Source: an uncultured Oscillospiraceae bacterium
Lineage (GTDB): Bacteria; Bacillota; Clostridia; Oscillospirales; Oscillospiraceae
Reading direction: 5' to 3'
Assembly: GCA_934591635.1 (NCBI GenBank)
Contig: CAKTPI010000007.1
Location: forward strand, 53,237 to 117,236
Length of the DNA: 64,000 nt
Positions within the stretch are counted from its first letter, which is position 1, and each line of letters starts with the position of its first letter. Of the stretch, positions 52,789 through 61,399 are shown in pieces. Made by a program: the position numbers and the translations under genes. The notes beneath the pieces were generated by a model. That model searched no databases. It saw nothing but the letters and a program-made list of their open reading frames with translations, and was not told the DNA's origin.

Positions 52789-53511
52789 ATGGGGAAGAAT
52801 TTACGTTTTTATCTGGTTCTCCTGGCAATGCTCCTGGTGGGAACAGGCGTTTTTCTTGCGACCTATGGGTTCCCCGAAGGGCAGACAGCCCCTTCCCTGT
52901 CCATTCAGTTTTCAAATGGTCAAATCCAGCTGGAATACGCCGGACATCGCGCCAGCCTGGGGGACAAGCTGGATGGCGTTGAAACCGAAGCATTGGATGG
53001 CGGTGCATACCGGATTTGCTTTGGGGATGTATCCGTTCTGTTTGCCGGCCCGGATGGAATTCTGCCGGAGGTTCCCGCCACGGTACTGGTGCTCGGAGAG
53101 ACCGGCCAAGGCTTGACCATCCCGGAATCAGCCGCTCCCTCCTTTGCCATTGTCAACACCGGCACAGCCCCGTCCGAAGAGGCACTGCGGCTGCTGGACA
53201 AAACCTGCAAACAGGTTCTGCGCCGGGACTTGCAGGGGAATATCGTCCTGTACACAGATGGAAACGAGGTCTGGTTTTCTGTAGAAAAAGAGGCCTCCAG
53301 CGTTGAGATTTTTCCATACCGGAAAAACACAGCGCTGGAAGCCATTCAAATTGATTATACTTACGTACTGAATCAGAACTCCAAAGCTTTCCATCTTCCC
53401 AGCTGCCCCAGTGTGGAACAAATGAAGGAAGAGAATAAGCTATTTTCCTCCGAAAGTCTGGAGGCCCTGCTCGCCATGGGGTATCACCCCTGCGGAAGCT
53501 GCCAACCTTAG
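52789..53511 (+). CDS. Membrane-anchored protein with C-terminal Ada-type metal motif
   Basis: A 240-residue protein: an N-terminal transmembrane or signal helix (about residues 6-27), an unknown middle domain, and a C-terminal stretch (about 193-240) with FHLPSCPSVEQM and GYHPCGSCQP. Those His and Cys residues match the small zinc-binding module seen at the end of secreted nucleases, thermonuclease-like proteins and Ada. It has its own promoter. Its stop overlaps the stop of the convergent gene. Confidence 0.75.
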   Translation: MGKNLRFYLVLLAMLLVGTGVFLATYGFPEGQTAPSLSIQFSNGQIQLEYAGHRASLGDKLDGVETEALDGGAYRICFGDVSVLFAGPDGILPEVPATVLVLGETGQGLTIPESAAPSFAIVNTGTAPSEEALRLLDKTCKQVLRRDLQGNIVLYTDGNEVWFSVEKEASSVEIFPYRKNTALEAIQIDYTYVLNQNSKAFHLPSCPSVEQMKEENKLFSSESLEALLAMGYHPCGSCQP

Positions 53512-55094
53512 GTACTGCTCACCGCCTGCTGATAAGCCTGCTCAATCTCCGAGCGGATGGTCTCCTCATGCAGGGAGCAGAAATACTCTGTCGCGGTAAC
53601 GGTTTCCGCCTCCGGGTCGCTGAAGTCCTCCCACTGGGTCTTAAGGAAATCTCCCAGGGTGTTAAAATAGAAGTCCACCGTGCGGAGCACCACTTCGCCT
53701 CCGTCGTCATCCTTAACCACCATCTGATAGGAGATCTTTTCGCCGTCCGCATCCACGGTGCGGCCCAGGTAGCGAGTATAGTGCTTGTTCCAGTTGCTGG
53801 AGATCATAAGCGGTGTTATAATCTTGTGCTCCTCCTCGCAGGGGTGCCAGGTGAGCTTTTCCTCCTCATGACCGGCATTGCAGTAATAGCTGCCATCCGC
53901 ATTCAGCAGCACCGCCCGATAAAAGCCGTTCTGGTCGGATTCGGCAATCATCATTTGTTTGTCGCCCGCATTAGTACCCTCTGTCAGGTATTGGATTGAG
54001 ATTTCCACGCCGTCCCGTTCCTGGACACTGCAAATCCAGTAAGGCGAATCGGTGCTATAGCCTACCCGGCCCATCGCCGCCATGCATCTCAGATAGTCCG
54101 CTTCCTCCTGGGTCATGGCGGCATCCTCATTCAGTGTAAAGGTATCCGCAAAGGCACTGAGCCAAACGCCGCCGCCCTCGGCAGCCTCCATGGGATACAT
54201 CTGAATCACAGCATAGGTGACGTTTTCCGCCGGATAGAATGCCGCGCACAGCATATTGCCGCTGTCATCCGTGCCGCCCAAGCCGCCGCGCTTGTCTTCA
54301 ACCAGGTCATATTGCGGGTAGGTTTCCTCAGCCCAGCGCTGGGCCGCAGCCAAGTCCTTGCCGCCCAGGGTGGCAATATGGAGCCGGATGTTCTCATTTT
54401 CTCCGTATTCCAGGGTATCCGTAGGAATTCCGTCCAGAATTTCCAGGCTGCCAAAGGGCCAGCCGGTTTCCGGCAGCCAGACCGTATAGCCTGCCCGCAC
54501 AACCGCCTCCAGCTTGCATTCTGCTGCTTCCCCCTCAGGGTAGACCGTAACGGTCTGATACTGCTTGTCATCGTACTGCACCGAGTAAGCAAGTGTCTGC
54601 GCCTCGTCAGGCCCCAGAATGTCCACGTTCATCCACACATCGTAAACGTAATCCCCCATGACCTTGAAGGAATGGCGCCGCTTGACCGGCGGCAGTCCGT
54701 CCCCTTCCGGCAGGCTGCGGAATTCTGCCGTCCAGCCGCCGCCAAAATCTGACATGCTGCCATCCAGCATCAGCTGGTCATCGGAATAATCCGGGATGCC
54801 CACATCCTCCAGCCACATAAACCACTTGTCGTAAGGGTCGTATACCCCCTTCGGAATGTGGTAGGCTGTCACACCGCCGACGACCTGGGTGTCATCTGAA
54901 ATCAGGAGCTGACCGTCCTCCTCCCGGAGGGTATAGCCTTCCGGCAACGTGACATGCACTTTATCATATTGGGCAGACTGCACATCCTCCGCCCACGTCC
55001 GCACACTGCACAGCGCAATGGCAACCAAGATGGCCGCCGCCCAAACAAGGCAATCCCACCATCTATGATTTTTCTCAGAATATTGCTTCGACAT
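53508..55094 (-). CDS. Large secreted or membrane-anchored protein of unknown function
   Basis: A 528-residue protein with one N-terminal helix (about residues 13-34, then a possible cleavage after TWA) and a long acidic extracytoplasmic region without recognised domains. It is rich in Asp, Glu and Tyr. AAGGAGG precedes the ATG at 55094, and a consensus promoter lies upstream. The stop codon overlaps that of the convergent 52789 gene by three bases, with no room for terminators. Confidence 0.75.
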   Translation of the reverse strand: MSKQYSEKNHRWWDCLVWAAAILVAIALCSVRTWAEDVQSAQYDKVHVTLPEGYTLREEDGQLLISDDTQVVGGVTAYHIPKGVYDPYDKWFMWLEDVGIPDYSDDQLMLDGSMSDFGGGWTAEFRSLPEGDGLPPVKRRHSFKVMGDYVYDVWMNVDILGPDEAQTLAYSVQYDDKQYQTVTVYPEGEAAECKLEAVVRAGYTVWLPETGWPFGSLEILDGIPTDTLEYGENENIRLHIATLGGKDLAAAQRWAEETYPQYDLVEDKRGGLGGTDDSGNMLCAAFYPAENVTYAVIQMYPMEAAEGGGVWLSAFADTFTLNEDAAMTQEEADYLRCMAAMGRVGYSTDSPYWICSVQERDGVEISIQYLTEGTNAGDKQMMIAESDQNGFYRAVLLNADGSYYCNAGHEEEKLTWHPCEEEHKIITPLMISSNWNKHYTRYLGRTVDADGEKISYQMVVKDDDGGEVVLRTVDFYFNTLGDFLKTQWEDFSDPEAETVTATEYFCSLHEETIRSEIEQAYQQAVSST

Positions 55095-55129
55095 TGGAAT
55101 TCCTCCTTAGGAAAGTTTTTGTGTATTTC

Positions 55130-55158
55130 ACTCTATCGAAGAATCGTCTATTTGTCAA
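55130..55158 (-). promoter_or_regulatory. Sigma-A promoter of the 53508-55094 gene
   Basis: TTGACA (55153-55158) and TAGAGT (55130-55135), spacer 17 bp. Confidence 0.85.
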
Positions 55159-55283
55159 TATTTCCGCCGCATTCTTAAAGAAATCATAATAGGCTTAGAA
55201 CTCTCTTAATAATTTATTCCTGATCGATCGGGATAAACAGTCGCCCCCAAGGCCTTCAAAAAACGGCTTTGGGGACGGTTCTT

Positions 55284-57326
55284 TTATAAGACTTCCCGGA
55301 TGGTATGGAGCAAATCCTCCCGGATGATGGGCTTGGAGAGATGCCCATTCATGCCGGCATCCACAGATTTCTGCTTATCCTCCACGAAGGCGTTGGCCGT
55401 CATGGCGATAATGGGCAGCGCCGCAATATCCGGCCGATCAATCAGGCGGATTTGATGGGTTGCTTCATAGCCGTCCATCTCCGGCATCTGGATATCCATA
55501 AGCACCAGGTCATACTGGCCGAGTCTGGAGCTTCTCACTTTTTCCACTGCCACAGCGCCATCGTTTGCCGTATCGATGATGAATCCGGCATCCTCCAGGA
55601 TGGTCTGGGCAATCTCCCGGTTCAGGGCATTGTCCTCCACCAGCAGGATGCTCCGGCCGATAAACCGGGCGTCCCGGCTTGCCTTTTCCTTCCTGACCTG
55701 GCAGAAGGGCTTCGAGAGCACATCCCGCAATTCAGACATAAACAGGGGCTTTGCGCAGAAGGCCGTGACACCGGCTTCCTTGGCCTCTTCCTCAATATCC
55801 GTCCAGTCATAGGCCGTGAGGATGATGATCGGCTTGCTCTCCCCGATTACCTTGCGGATGCGCCGCACAGTTTCGATGCCGTTCATGTCCGGCATCAGCC
55901 AATCGATGATATACGCTGAGAATTCGTCCCCGGTTTCAAAAGCGTGCTTGGAGCGGATGACCGCCTCCTTGCCGGAAACCGTCCACTCGGGGCGCATACC
56001 GATTTCCTTGAGCATATTGGAAATATTCAGGCAAGTATCAGTATCATCATCGGCAACCAACGCCCGCAGGCCCTGGAGCTTTTCGATTTTTTCATAAACC
56101 ACCGGTTCGCCGCTGAGCCGGAAGGTCAGGGATACGACGACCTCTGTCCCCTGGCCCACCTTGCTGTGCACTTCAATGGTTCCGCCCATCATATCCACAA
56201 TATTCTTGGTGATGGACATTCCCAGTCCGGTGCCCTGCACCCGGCTGACCGTGGAGGTTTCCTCCCGCGAGAATGCTTCAAAGATGTGCTTCTGGAACTC
56301 ATCACTCATGCCGATTCCCGTATCCCGGATCACGAACTGATAATTGGCATAGCCCGCCGGGGCATGCTTGGTCTGCTTGATGCGAAGGCTGAGGGTTCCA
56401 CCGGTCTTATTGAACTTGATGCCATTATTGAGAATATTAATCAAAATTTGATTCAGGCGCAGACGGTCTGCGATGATGTCCTCATCCCGGACGTCGATCA
56501 TATCAATGAGGAAATCCAGCCGCTTAGAGGCAACGTTGGGCTGCATAATGGTGCGGATGTCATGCATCAGCTCTGGGATATGCACCGGCTTTTCATCGAT
56601 TTTCACTTTGCCGCTCTCAATGCGGCTCATATCCAGCACATCATTGATTAATGACAGCAAATGCTCAGAAGAAGTGGAGATTTTCGCCAGGTATTCCTTG
56701 ACCTTATCCAGATTATCAATGTGGGATGCTGCCAGGGATGTAAAGCCAATAATCGCATTCATGGGGGTACGGATATCATGGGACATGTTATTGAGGAACT
56801 GGGTCTTCGCCTGATTCGCGTGCTGGGCCAGCAGCAGGGCCTGCTCCAAATCCTTCTGGCTCTTTTCCAGCTTTTCCTTGTACTGCTCCTCCTGATAACG
56901 CTCTGTCCGGTCATACATATAGGTAAAAGCCAACATTTCGCCGGTTTCTTCCTCGCAGAACATTATAATCTTCTGCTCAATGAGGATGGACTCTCCTGCC
57001 GTATTTTGCGTCCAAAAGCGCCCTGCCCGTTGTGTCTTTCCCTGCCGGCAAACCTCCCGCAAATTGGAAACGTTGAGGAATTTCAGGTAATCCTCCCGCT
57101 CCTCTTCCCGGACACACCTGCTCCAATAGGCAGCCACCTCCGGCAGGCTGGCATTTTCCGGCAGACCCATTCTGTCATTGATTGCAAATTCCTCGTCATT
57201 CTGCACCTGATATACCAGACCAAGCACGCGATTATGGTTCAAATCAATGCTGTAATATACGCCGTTTTCACCCACAAAGGCCCGTTCCAAAATTTTAATT
57301 TTCTTTTCCAGTATCCTTTTTTCCAT
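55284..57326 (-). CDS. Hybrid sensor histidine kinase with two receiver domains
   Basis: A 680-residue cytoplasmic kinase with no transmembrane segment. An N-terminal PAS-like domain (about residues 15-140) is followed by a coiled coil (145-175), HisKA with His183 in MSHDIRTPMN, and HATPase (N-box ILNNGIKFN, G-box GTGLGMSI). Receiver 1 has ADDDTD and IIDWLMPDMNG, and receiver 2 has VEDNALN and LMDIQMPEMDG; both keep the phospho-acceptor Asp. No output domain and no Hpt domain are attached, so a phosphotransfer partner must lie elsewhere. Orphan gene with its own promoter. Confidence 0.94.
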   Translation of the reverse strand: MEKRILEKKIKILERAFVGENGVYYSIDLNHNRVLGLVYQVQNDEEFAINDRMGLPENASLPEVAAYWSRCVREEEREDYLKFLNVSNLREVCRQGKTQRAGRFWTQNTAGESILIEQKIIMFCEEETGEMLAFTYMYDRTERYQEEQYKEKLEKSQKDLEQALLLAQHANQAKTQFLNNMSHDIRTPMNAIIGFTSLAASHIDNLDKVKEYLAKISTSSEHLLSLINDVLDMSRIESGKVKIDEKPVHIPELMHDIRTIMQPNVASKRLDFLIDMIDVRDEDIIADRLRLNQILINILNNGIKFNKTGGTLSLRIKQTKHAPAGYANYQFVIRDTGIGMSDEFQKHIFEAFSREETSTVSRVQGTGLGMSITKNIVDMMGGTIEVHSKVGQGTEVVVSLTFRLSGEPVVYEKIEKLQGLRALVADDDTDTCLNISNMLKEIGMRPEWTVSGKEAVIRSKHAFETGDEFSAYIIDWLMPDMNGIETVRRIRKVIGESKPIIILTAYDWTDIEEEAKEAGVTAFCAKPLFMSELRDVLSKPFCQVRKEKASRDARFIGRSILLVEDNALNREIAQTILEDAGFIIDTANDGAVAVEKVRSSRLGQYDLVLMDIQMPEMDGYEATHQIRLIDRPDIAALPIIAMTANAFVEDKQKSVDAGMNGHLSKPIIREDLLHTIREVL

Positions 57327-57420
57327 TGCTTACTCCTCATTCAGACATGGGCTTTCCGCAAAATAGCCCCAGAAGCCAGTTGCCCGCCATGCTTCCAGAA
57401 ACATCCACACAATTACGTTT

Positions 57421-57449
57421 ATTATATCGTGAATTTCATTTCTTTTCAA
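57421..57449 (-). promoter_or_regulatory. Sigma-A promoter of the hybrid kinase
   Basis: TTGAAA (57444-57449) and TATAAT (57421-57426), spacer 17 bp. Confidence 0.75.
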
Positions 57450-57592
57450 GAAATTTTTCCAGCAAACCAATCACATTATCCTTCCGCACATTGCAGTGTA
57501 TCAAAATAAAATTCAAGGATGGCAAAACCTTTTTCACCGTTCTGCGTGTATATAAGTGAAAACACCTTACACAGAAAGGAAGGAATTTGTAA

Positions 57593-58150
57593 ATGGATGA
57601 TTCACAGATTCTGGGGCTGTATTTCTCCCGGTCCGAGGCTGCAATCAAGGAAACCGACAGCAAATATGGCAGCTACTGCTACAAAATCGCATATAACATC
57701 CTTGCAAATCGGGAAGATTCCGAAGAAAGTGTCAACGACGCCTATCTTGCTGCCTGGAACTGCATCCCACCCCAGAAACCGGCAAAGCTCTCCGCATTCT
57801 TGGGAAAATTGACCCGGAACATTTCCATCGACCGGTGGAGAAAGTCAAGCGCCAAAAAGCGTGGGGGCGGAGAAGTGGACATTGCACTGGAAGAGCTGAG
57901 CGAATGCGTTTCCGGCCAGACAAGCGTAGAAGATGCCGTTCTGCAAAAGGAAGTCGTTGCCTGCCTGGATCGTTTTCTTGCGGGTCTTTCGGACAAGGAA
58001 CGAACCGTTTTCCTGTGCCGGTACTGGTATGTCAATACCCTGGAGGAGATTGCAGACAAAACCGGTTTTTCCGTCGGCAAAATCAAATCAATGCTTTATC
58101 GGACTCGGGGAAAACTGGATAAACAGCTTGAAAAGGAGGAACTCAAATGA
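57593..58150 (+). CDS. ECF-like RNA polymerase sigma factor (module 2)
   Basis: A 185-residue paralogue of the sigma factor at 37136, with the same order: region 2 (CYKIAYNILANREDSEESVN), a KKRGGG spacer and region 4 (LSDKERTVFLCRYWYVNTLE). AAAGGAAGG precedes the ATG. Its stop overlaps the start of the membrane partner (ATGA), exactly as in module 1. Confidence 0.9.
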   Translation: MDDSQILGLYFSRSEAAIKETDSKYGSYCYKIAYNILANREDSEESVNDAYLAAWNCIPPQKPAKLSAFLGKLTRNISIDRWRKSSAKKRGGGEVDIALEELSECVSGQTSVEDAVLQKEVVACLDRFLAGLSDKERTVFLCRYWYVNTLEEIADKTGFSVGKIKSMLYRTRGKLDKQLEKEELK

Positions 58151-59742
58151 CAAGTTTAGAATTATTTAACGCCCTTGGCAGCATTAACGCCGAGAATCTG
58201 GCCGGAGCCGACGCACTTCAGTGGAAAACCCAGCCCCATATTTCCCACAGGAGAGCGTTAAGCAGAGCTGCGTTAATTGCGGCAATCATTGCAGTGACGG
58301 CACTTCTGGTCGGCTGTACCGCCGCAATCCTGCTCCACTTGGATCGTCTTCGCCTCAATGAAGTGACCTACACGGAAAATATGCGTTACGAAAAAGATGG
58401 CAGCACTATTCCCTCCACCGAAAAAATCATGGAGTATATTTCCATTGTCGGCCCGGAAGGAAGCAGCAGTCAACTCGCCGCCCGGGAGTGGCTGGACTAC
58501 ACGCAGCACTATGACGCGGAGGGTACCCGCAGGCAGGAGGGCTTTCAGAAGCCCGCCGCGTACAATAGCTATGCCGACGCCTACACCGCTGATATGCTGG
58601 ACAAGATTGATGAACTATGCAGCAGATACGGGTTAAAGCTGGCCGGAGATGTTGCCATTTATCAGGGGAATGATTCCGCTTTCTTGACTGAAGTCCTCCA
58701 CTTTGACAGTGTAGTAAAAAAGGATTCCGGTTTGGAGGCAGAACTGGGAGGTGCCAGGATCACAGCATGCGGTGATTTTAACGCCAGCTATCAGGCGACT
58801 CTACATCTTCCGGATGCATCGCAGGAATATTCCTTTTCTCTGATTTACGAATACCATGACAAAGCTTATTTCAGCAGCCGGTATCTCATCATTGAGGACG
58901 GTGCAGCCGTCCAGCAATGGAATGAGAACTTGCCGGACGGGACAAATGTCCTGATTGTCAGCAACAAGGGCGGTGATGCCTATATTCTGTGCGACAGAAC
59001 AGATGCTTTTATCTGCGTCACCATCCGAAATGTAGGCTGGGATTGGGAAAGCCCCGGCGATGTCATGACGCGAGATGATATGAGCCGAATCGCCCGGGCA
59101 CTGGATTTTTCAATAAAGCCGATGCCGGTAGAAAATATGGAAGCACTGCAGGACCAGCTGGAAGCCATGCGGCAGGCTCAGGAAACGTTTGCAGAGGACC
59201 CTGCCGCCGAAGCAGAGCGCATCCGAATCTGCAAAGAAAATGAGCAGCAAGACAGCTATGCCGATTTGATTCAACGAATACGCGACCACGAAGACTACTT
59301 CACGACCCACTGCAATATTGCCTATGAAAATTTCTGGGAAACAATGGAATATGTATGCAGGGATATGAATAACGACGGTCAGGAAGAACTGATTTTCGGC
59401 CGAAACGGACATATCCACGAAATCTGGACAATTCAGGATGGCAAAACAGCCAAGGTCATCGGAAGCTATAATGAAGGCTATCTGTGTGAGGGAAATGTAT
59501 ATGAGAATTATGTCTTTCTGGACGGGAAGCCCTATCACTATTATTTCCGCCTGGACGACGACAACCGGCTCCACCCAATCATGGAAGTATCCTATGACGC
59601 TCCCAACGGGACATGGGTGATGAATGACTTTGAAAACGGTATAGAGGAGAAACCCATCTCGGAAGCGGAAGCCAATGAACGCATCGCTAACTATGCTCGA
59701 ATCCCGCTGGAAATGAAACCTGTGCAGGACTATCCCCTGTGA
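58147..59742 (+). CDS. Membrane protein coupled to sigma factor, putative anti-sigma factor (module 2)
   Basis: A 531-residue protein with about 37 cytoplasmic residues (MTSLELFNALGSINAENLAG), one transmembrane helix (about 39-62), and a large extracytoplasmic part. Late in it lies a calcium-loop-like DMNNDGQEELIFG (bases 59365-59403), the same D-x-N-x-D-G pattern as in the module 1 partner. A coiled-coil-like acidic stretch lies around residues 330-370. The anti-sigma role is inferred from gene overlap and topology. Confidence 0.75.
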   Translation: MTSLELFNALGSINAENLAGADALQWKTQPHISHRRALSRAALIAAIIAVTALLVGCTAAILLHLDRLRLNEVTYTENMRYEKDGSTIPSTEKIMEYISIVGPEGSSSQLAAREWLDYTQHYDAEGTRRQEGFQKPAAYNSYADAYTADMLDKIDELCSRYGLKLAGDVAIYQGNDSAFLTEVLHFDSVVKKDSGLEAELGGARITACGDFNASYQATLHLPDASQEYSFSLIYEYHDKAYFSSRYLIIEDGAAVQQWNENLPDGTNVLIVSNKGGDAYILCDRTDAFICVTIRNVGWDWESPGDVMTRDDMSRIARALDFSIKPMPVENMEALQDQLEAMRQAQETFAEDPAAEAERIRICKENEQQDSYADLIQRIRDHEDYFTTHCNIAYENFWETMEYVCRDMNNDGQEELIFGRNGHIHEIWTIQDGKTAKVIGSYNEGYLCEGNVYENYVFLDGKPYHYYFRLDDDNRLHPIMEVSYDAPNGTWVMNDFENGIEEKPISEAEANERIANYARIPLEMKPVQDYPL

Positions 59743-59831
59743 TCGCTGCCTAGTCGTGCATTCATCCAACAGGGAAAACAGAAGCGTGGATTGATGCCGC
59801 ATAATTGACCACTCATCCATAAAAAGTAAGA

Positions 59832-59866
59832 AAAACCGCCACTTTTAGCAGTAAAGTGGCGGTTTT
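59832..59866 (-). terminator. Bidirectional terminator next to the tRNA-Thr fragment
   Basis: Perfect 14-bp stem AAAACCGCCACTTT/AAAGTGGCGGTTTT around TAGCAGT. It would have been the terminator of the intact tRNA-Thr gene. Bases 59743-59831 hold nothing recognisable. Confidence 0.88.
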
Positions 59867-59868
59867 CC

Positions 59869-59915
59869 TGGAGCTAGTGACCTGACTCGAACAGGCGACC
59901 TTCTCATTACGAGTT
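59869..59915 (-). other. 3' half of tRNA-Thr(CGT), probable attachment site of a mobile element
   Basis: On the minus strand the sequence from the anticodon loop CTCGTAA through TGAGA, AGGTC, the T arm (CCTG TTCGAGT CAGG), CACTAGCT and CCA (59869-59871) is a normal tRNA-Thr 3' half. Upstream of the anticodon loop the cloverleaf is lost: no D arm or acceptor 5' strand follows. Elements that integrate in tRNA genes leave exactly this 3' fragment at one junction. Confidence 0.75.
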
Positions 59916-60030
59916 GATAGAGCATAATAAAGCGTTTTTTAATATGTAATTTTCCAGCTGAGTTTTTCGCGCTTTATTCCAGAAATCACGCAGTTTTTTG
60001 AATTATTCTTTATTACTTAAAAATTGATTT

Positions 60031-60079
60031 AAGACACAAGCAAGACACCCGCGGCACTAATAAGACACCAATAAGGCAC
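60031..60079. repeat. Four AAGACAC-type direct repeats, candidate integrase arm sites
   Basis: AAGACAC at 60031, 60042 and 60062, and AAGGCAC at 60073, with spacings of 11, 20 and 11 bp, about 120 bases inside the tRNA junction. Tyrosine integrases bind such short, helically phased repeats near the attachment site. The stretch 59916-60129 has no gene. Confidence 0.55.
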
Positions 60080-60129
60080 TGACAAAAAGTAAAATGGGCA
60101 GCCGTTTCCTTGACTGCCCTGTGATCTCT

Positions 60130-60375
60130 TTACTTTTGACTTCCTTGTGTCGCCTCCACTACATCAATGATTCTCAAGTCCTTTGTCAGCCGATTAATGT
60201 CTTCTCTCACCTGACCAAGTAAATCCCAGAGTGCATAAAATGCCGTGACGGCGTTGTCATACTTTTCGGCTTCATCAGGAACTACCTCAAGGTCAAGGTA
60301 CGTATTCTCTATTGCCTTCATCATGGCATCCACTTTTTCAATGTCTAACTGTGCTCTCTCTACGTTTTTGTTCAT
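60130..60375 (-). CDS. Small helical protein of the mobile element, 81 residues
   Basis: A charged, helical 81-residue protein (ERAQLDIEKVDAMMKAIENT) with no recognised domain. GAGGAG precedes the ATG. It lies 16 bases downstream of the ParB-like gene and is likely co-transcribed. Confidence 0.7.
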   Translation of the reverse strand: MNKNVERAQLDIEKVDAMMKAIENTYLDLEVVPDEAEKYDNAVTAFYALWDLLGQVREDINRLTKDLRIIDVVEATQGSQK

Positions 60376-60391
60376 TTTGATTACTCCTCTT

Positions 60392-60946
60392 CTATCTTAT
60401 TACCGCCCGGGCAGCAATCTTTCTAGTTTTTGCAATCTTAATCTTCTTGTCTTCGAACCCAAGCTTTCGGATAAGGTCGTTGTAGTCAAGCTCATTCCGG
60501 CAGCAAATCAGAACGAAATTATACTCCTCGTAGTGGATAAGCTCCATCTCCGGGATGGCACGTTCTTCCGGCGCCAGTTCCTTCATCTCCAGGCCAAGAT
60601 CCAGGTGCAGGTCAGCTTGCCAATCAGCAAGAGCATCCAAATCCCATTCGCCAGCGTGGGTGTTGTCCTTGATGTTGATTGCCTTCAGCTGGGATTTGGA
60701 ATAACCGATCAGCCGCTTGCAATCCAGTATGGTATCCGGCCCCCAGATTTTCAGGATGGCCTTCAGTCGCTGGTTGCCGCCGATGACCTTATCATGTTCG
60801 TCAATCAGGAAAATCCCAAAGTCGCCGTTTTCCTGGAGGCTTCTTTCTAGTTCCTCCATCTTGGCCTTTGAAATTTTTCTGGGATTTCCAAAGCCGGTTT
60901 TCACATCGCCGGCTCTTATCTGGCAGTATTCAATTCTCTTTGCCAT
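60392..60946 (-). CDS. ParB-like nuclease-domain protein of the mobile element
   Basis: A 184-residue protein with an N-terminal ParB/sulfiredoxin-like domain (NPRKISKAKMEELERSLQEN, then GIFLIDEHDKVIGGNQRLKA). The C-terminal half has WDLDALADWQADLHLDLGL and LICCRNELDYNDLI, as in phage and plasmid proteins that often act beside DNA methylases. GAGGAGG precedes the ATG. No methylase is visible nearby. Confidence 0.85.
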   Translation of the reverse strand: MAKRIEYCQIRAGDVKTGFGNPRKISKAKMEELERSLQENGDFGIFLIDEHDKVIGGNQRLKAILKIWGPDTILDCKRLIGYSKSQLKAINIKDNTHAGEWDLDALADWQADLHLDLGLEMKELAPEERAIPEMELIHYEEYNFVLICCRNELDYNDLIRKLGFEDKKIKIAKTRKIAARAVIR

Positions 60947-61068
60947 GTTTACCTCCTCACAGCGCAGGTGCGATGCACAAAAACACGTAAGGCGAGGCTC
61001 CCTTTCAGCCCCGCCTTTTGTTTTAATTTTGACAGTCTACATCTTAGCAGCTCGTTAACTCAGGTTCA

Positions 61069-61116
61069 ATGAACTTTTATGAATAATTATGAATTTATAT
61101 GAACTGGATCTATGAT
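61069..61116. repeat. 10-bp phased ATGAA repeats
   Basis: ATGAA occurs at 61069, 61079, 61089 and 61099, exactly 10 bp apart, followed by ATGAT at 61112. They lie in a 453-base gene-free stretch (60947-61399) that also holds a hairpin at 60988-61019 (AAGGCGaGGCT/AGCCcCGCCTT). Regular helical phasing points to a protein-binding array, such as an excisionase, replication or regulator site. Confidence 0.5.
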
Positions 61117-61224
61117 TCAATATCAGAGTCATATGACTATATCAGTTCAAAGATGGCATTGCATTTGATTAATTCGAATGACACAATAGTGGGTCAGACT
61201 TTGCTTTGAAAAAGCCATTGGAGA

Positions 61225-61258
61225 ATAAAAGGGCGGCACCCCATTGAGGTGCCGCCTT
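61225..61258 (-). terminator. Terminator of the DarTG operon
   Basis: Stem GGCGGCACC/GGTGCCGCC (61232-61256) with TTTTATTC on the minus strand. Confidence 0.8.
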
Positions 61259-61399
61259 GACGTTTGGTTTTATGAAATAACTCTTCCCGATAAGTTAATC
61301 TAATTACACGCATTCTACATGATGGTGTTCGATTATCAATTCATCCGAAATGGTCTGATATGCCTTGGAAAGGACTGCGTTGTATGAGGTAATCAACAC

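Noticed and set aside
55240-55280. Terminator after the hybrid kinase gene
   Set aside because: A CCCCAA/TTGGGG hairpin is visible, but no T-tract follows on the minus strand, so it is not claimed.
61303-61399. 31 further in-frame codons after the darT stop (starting GTG TTG ATT)
   Set aside because: It could be a tiny downstream gene or former C-terminus, but the ribosome binding site is poor and no homology is visible.
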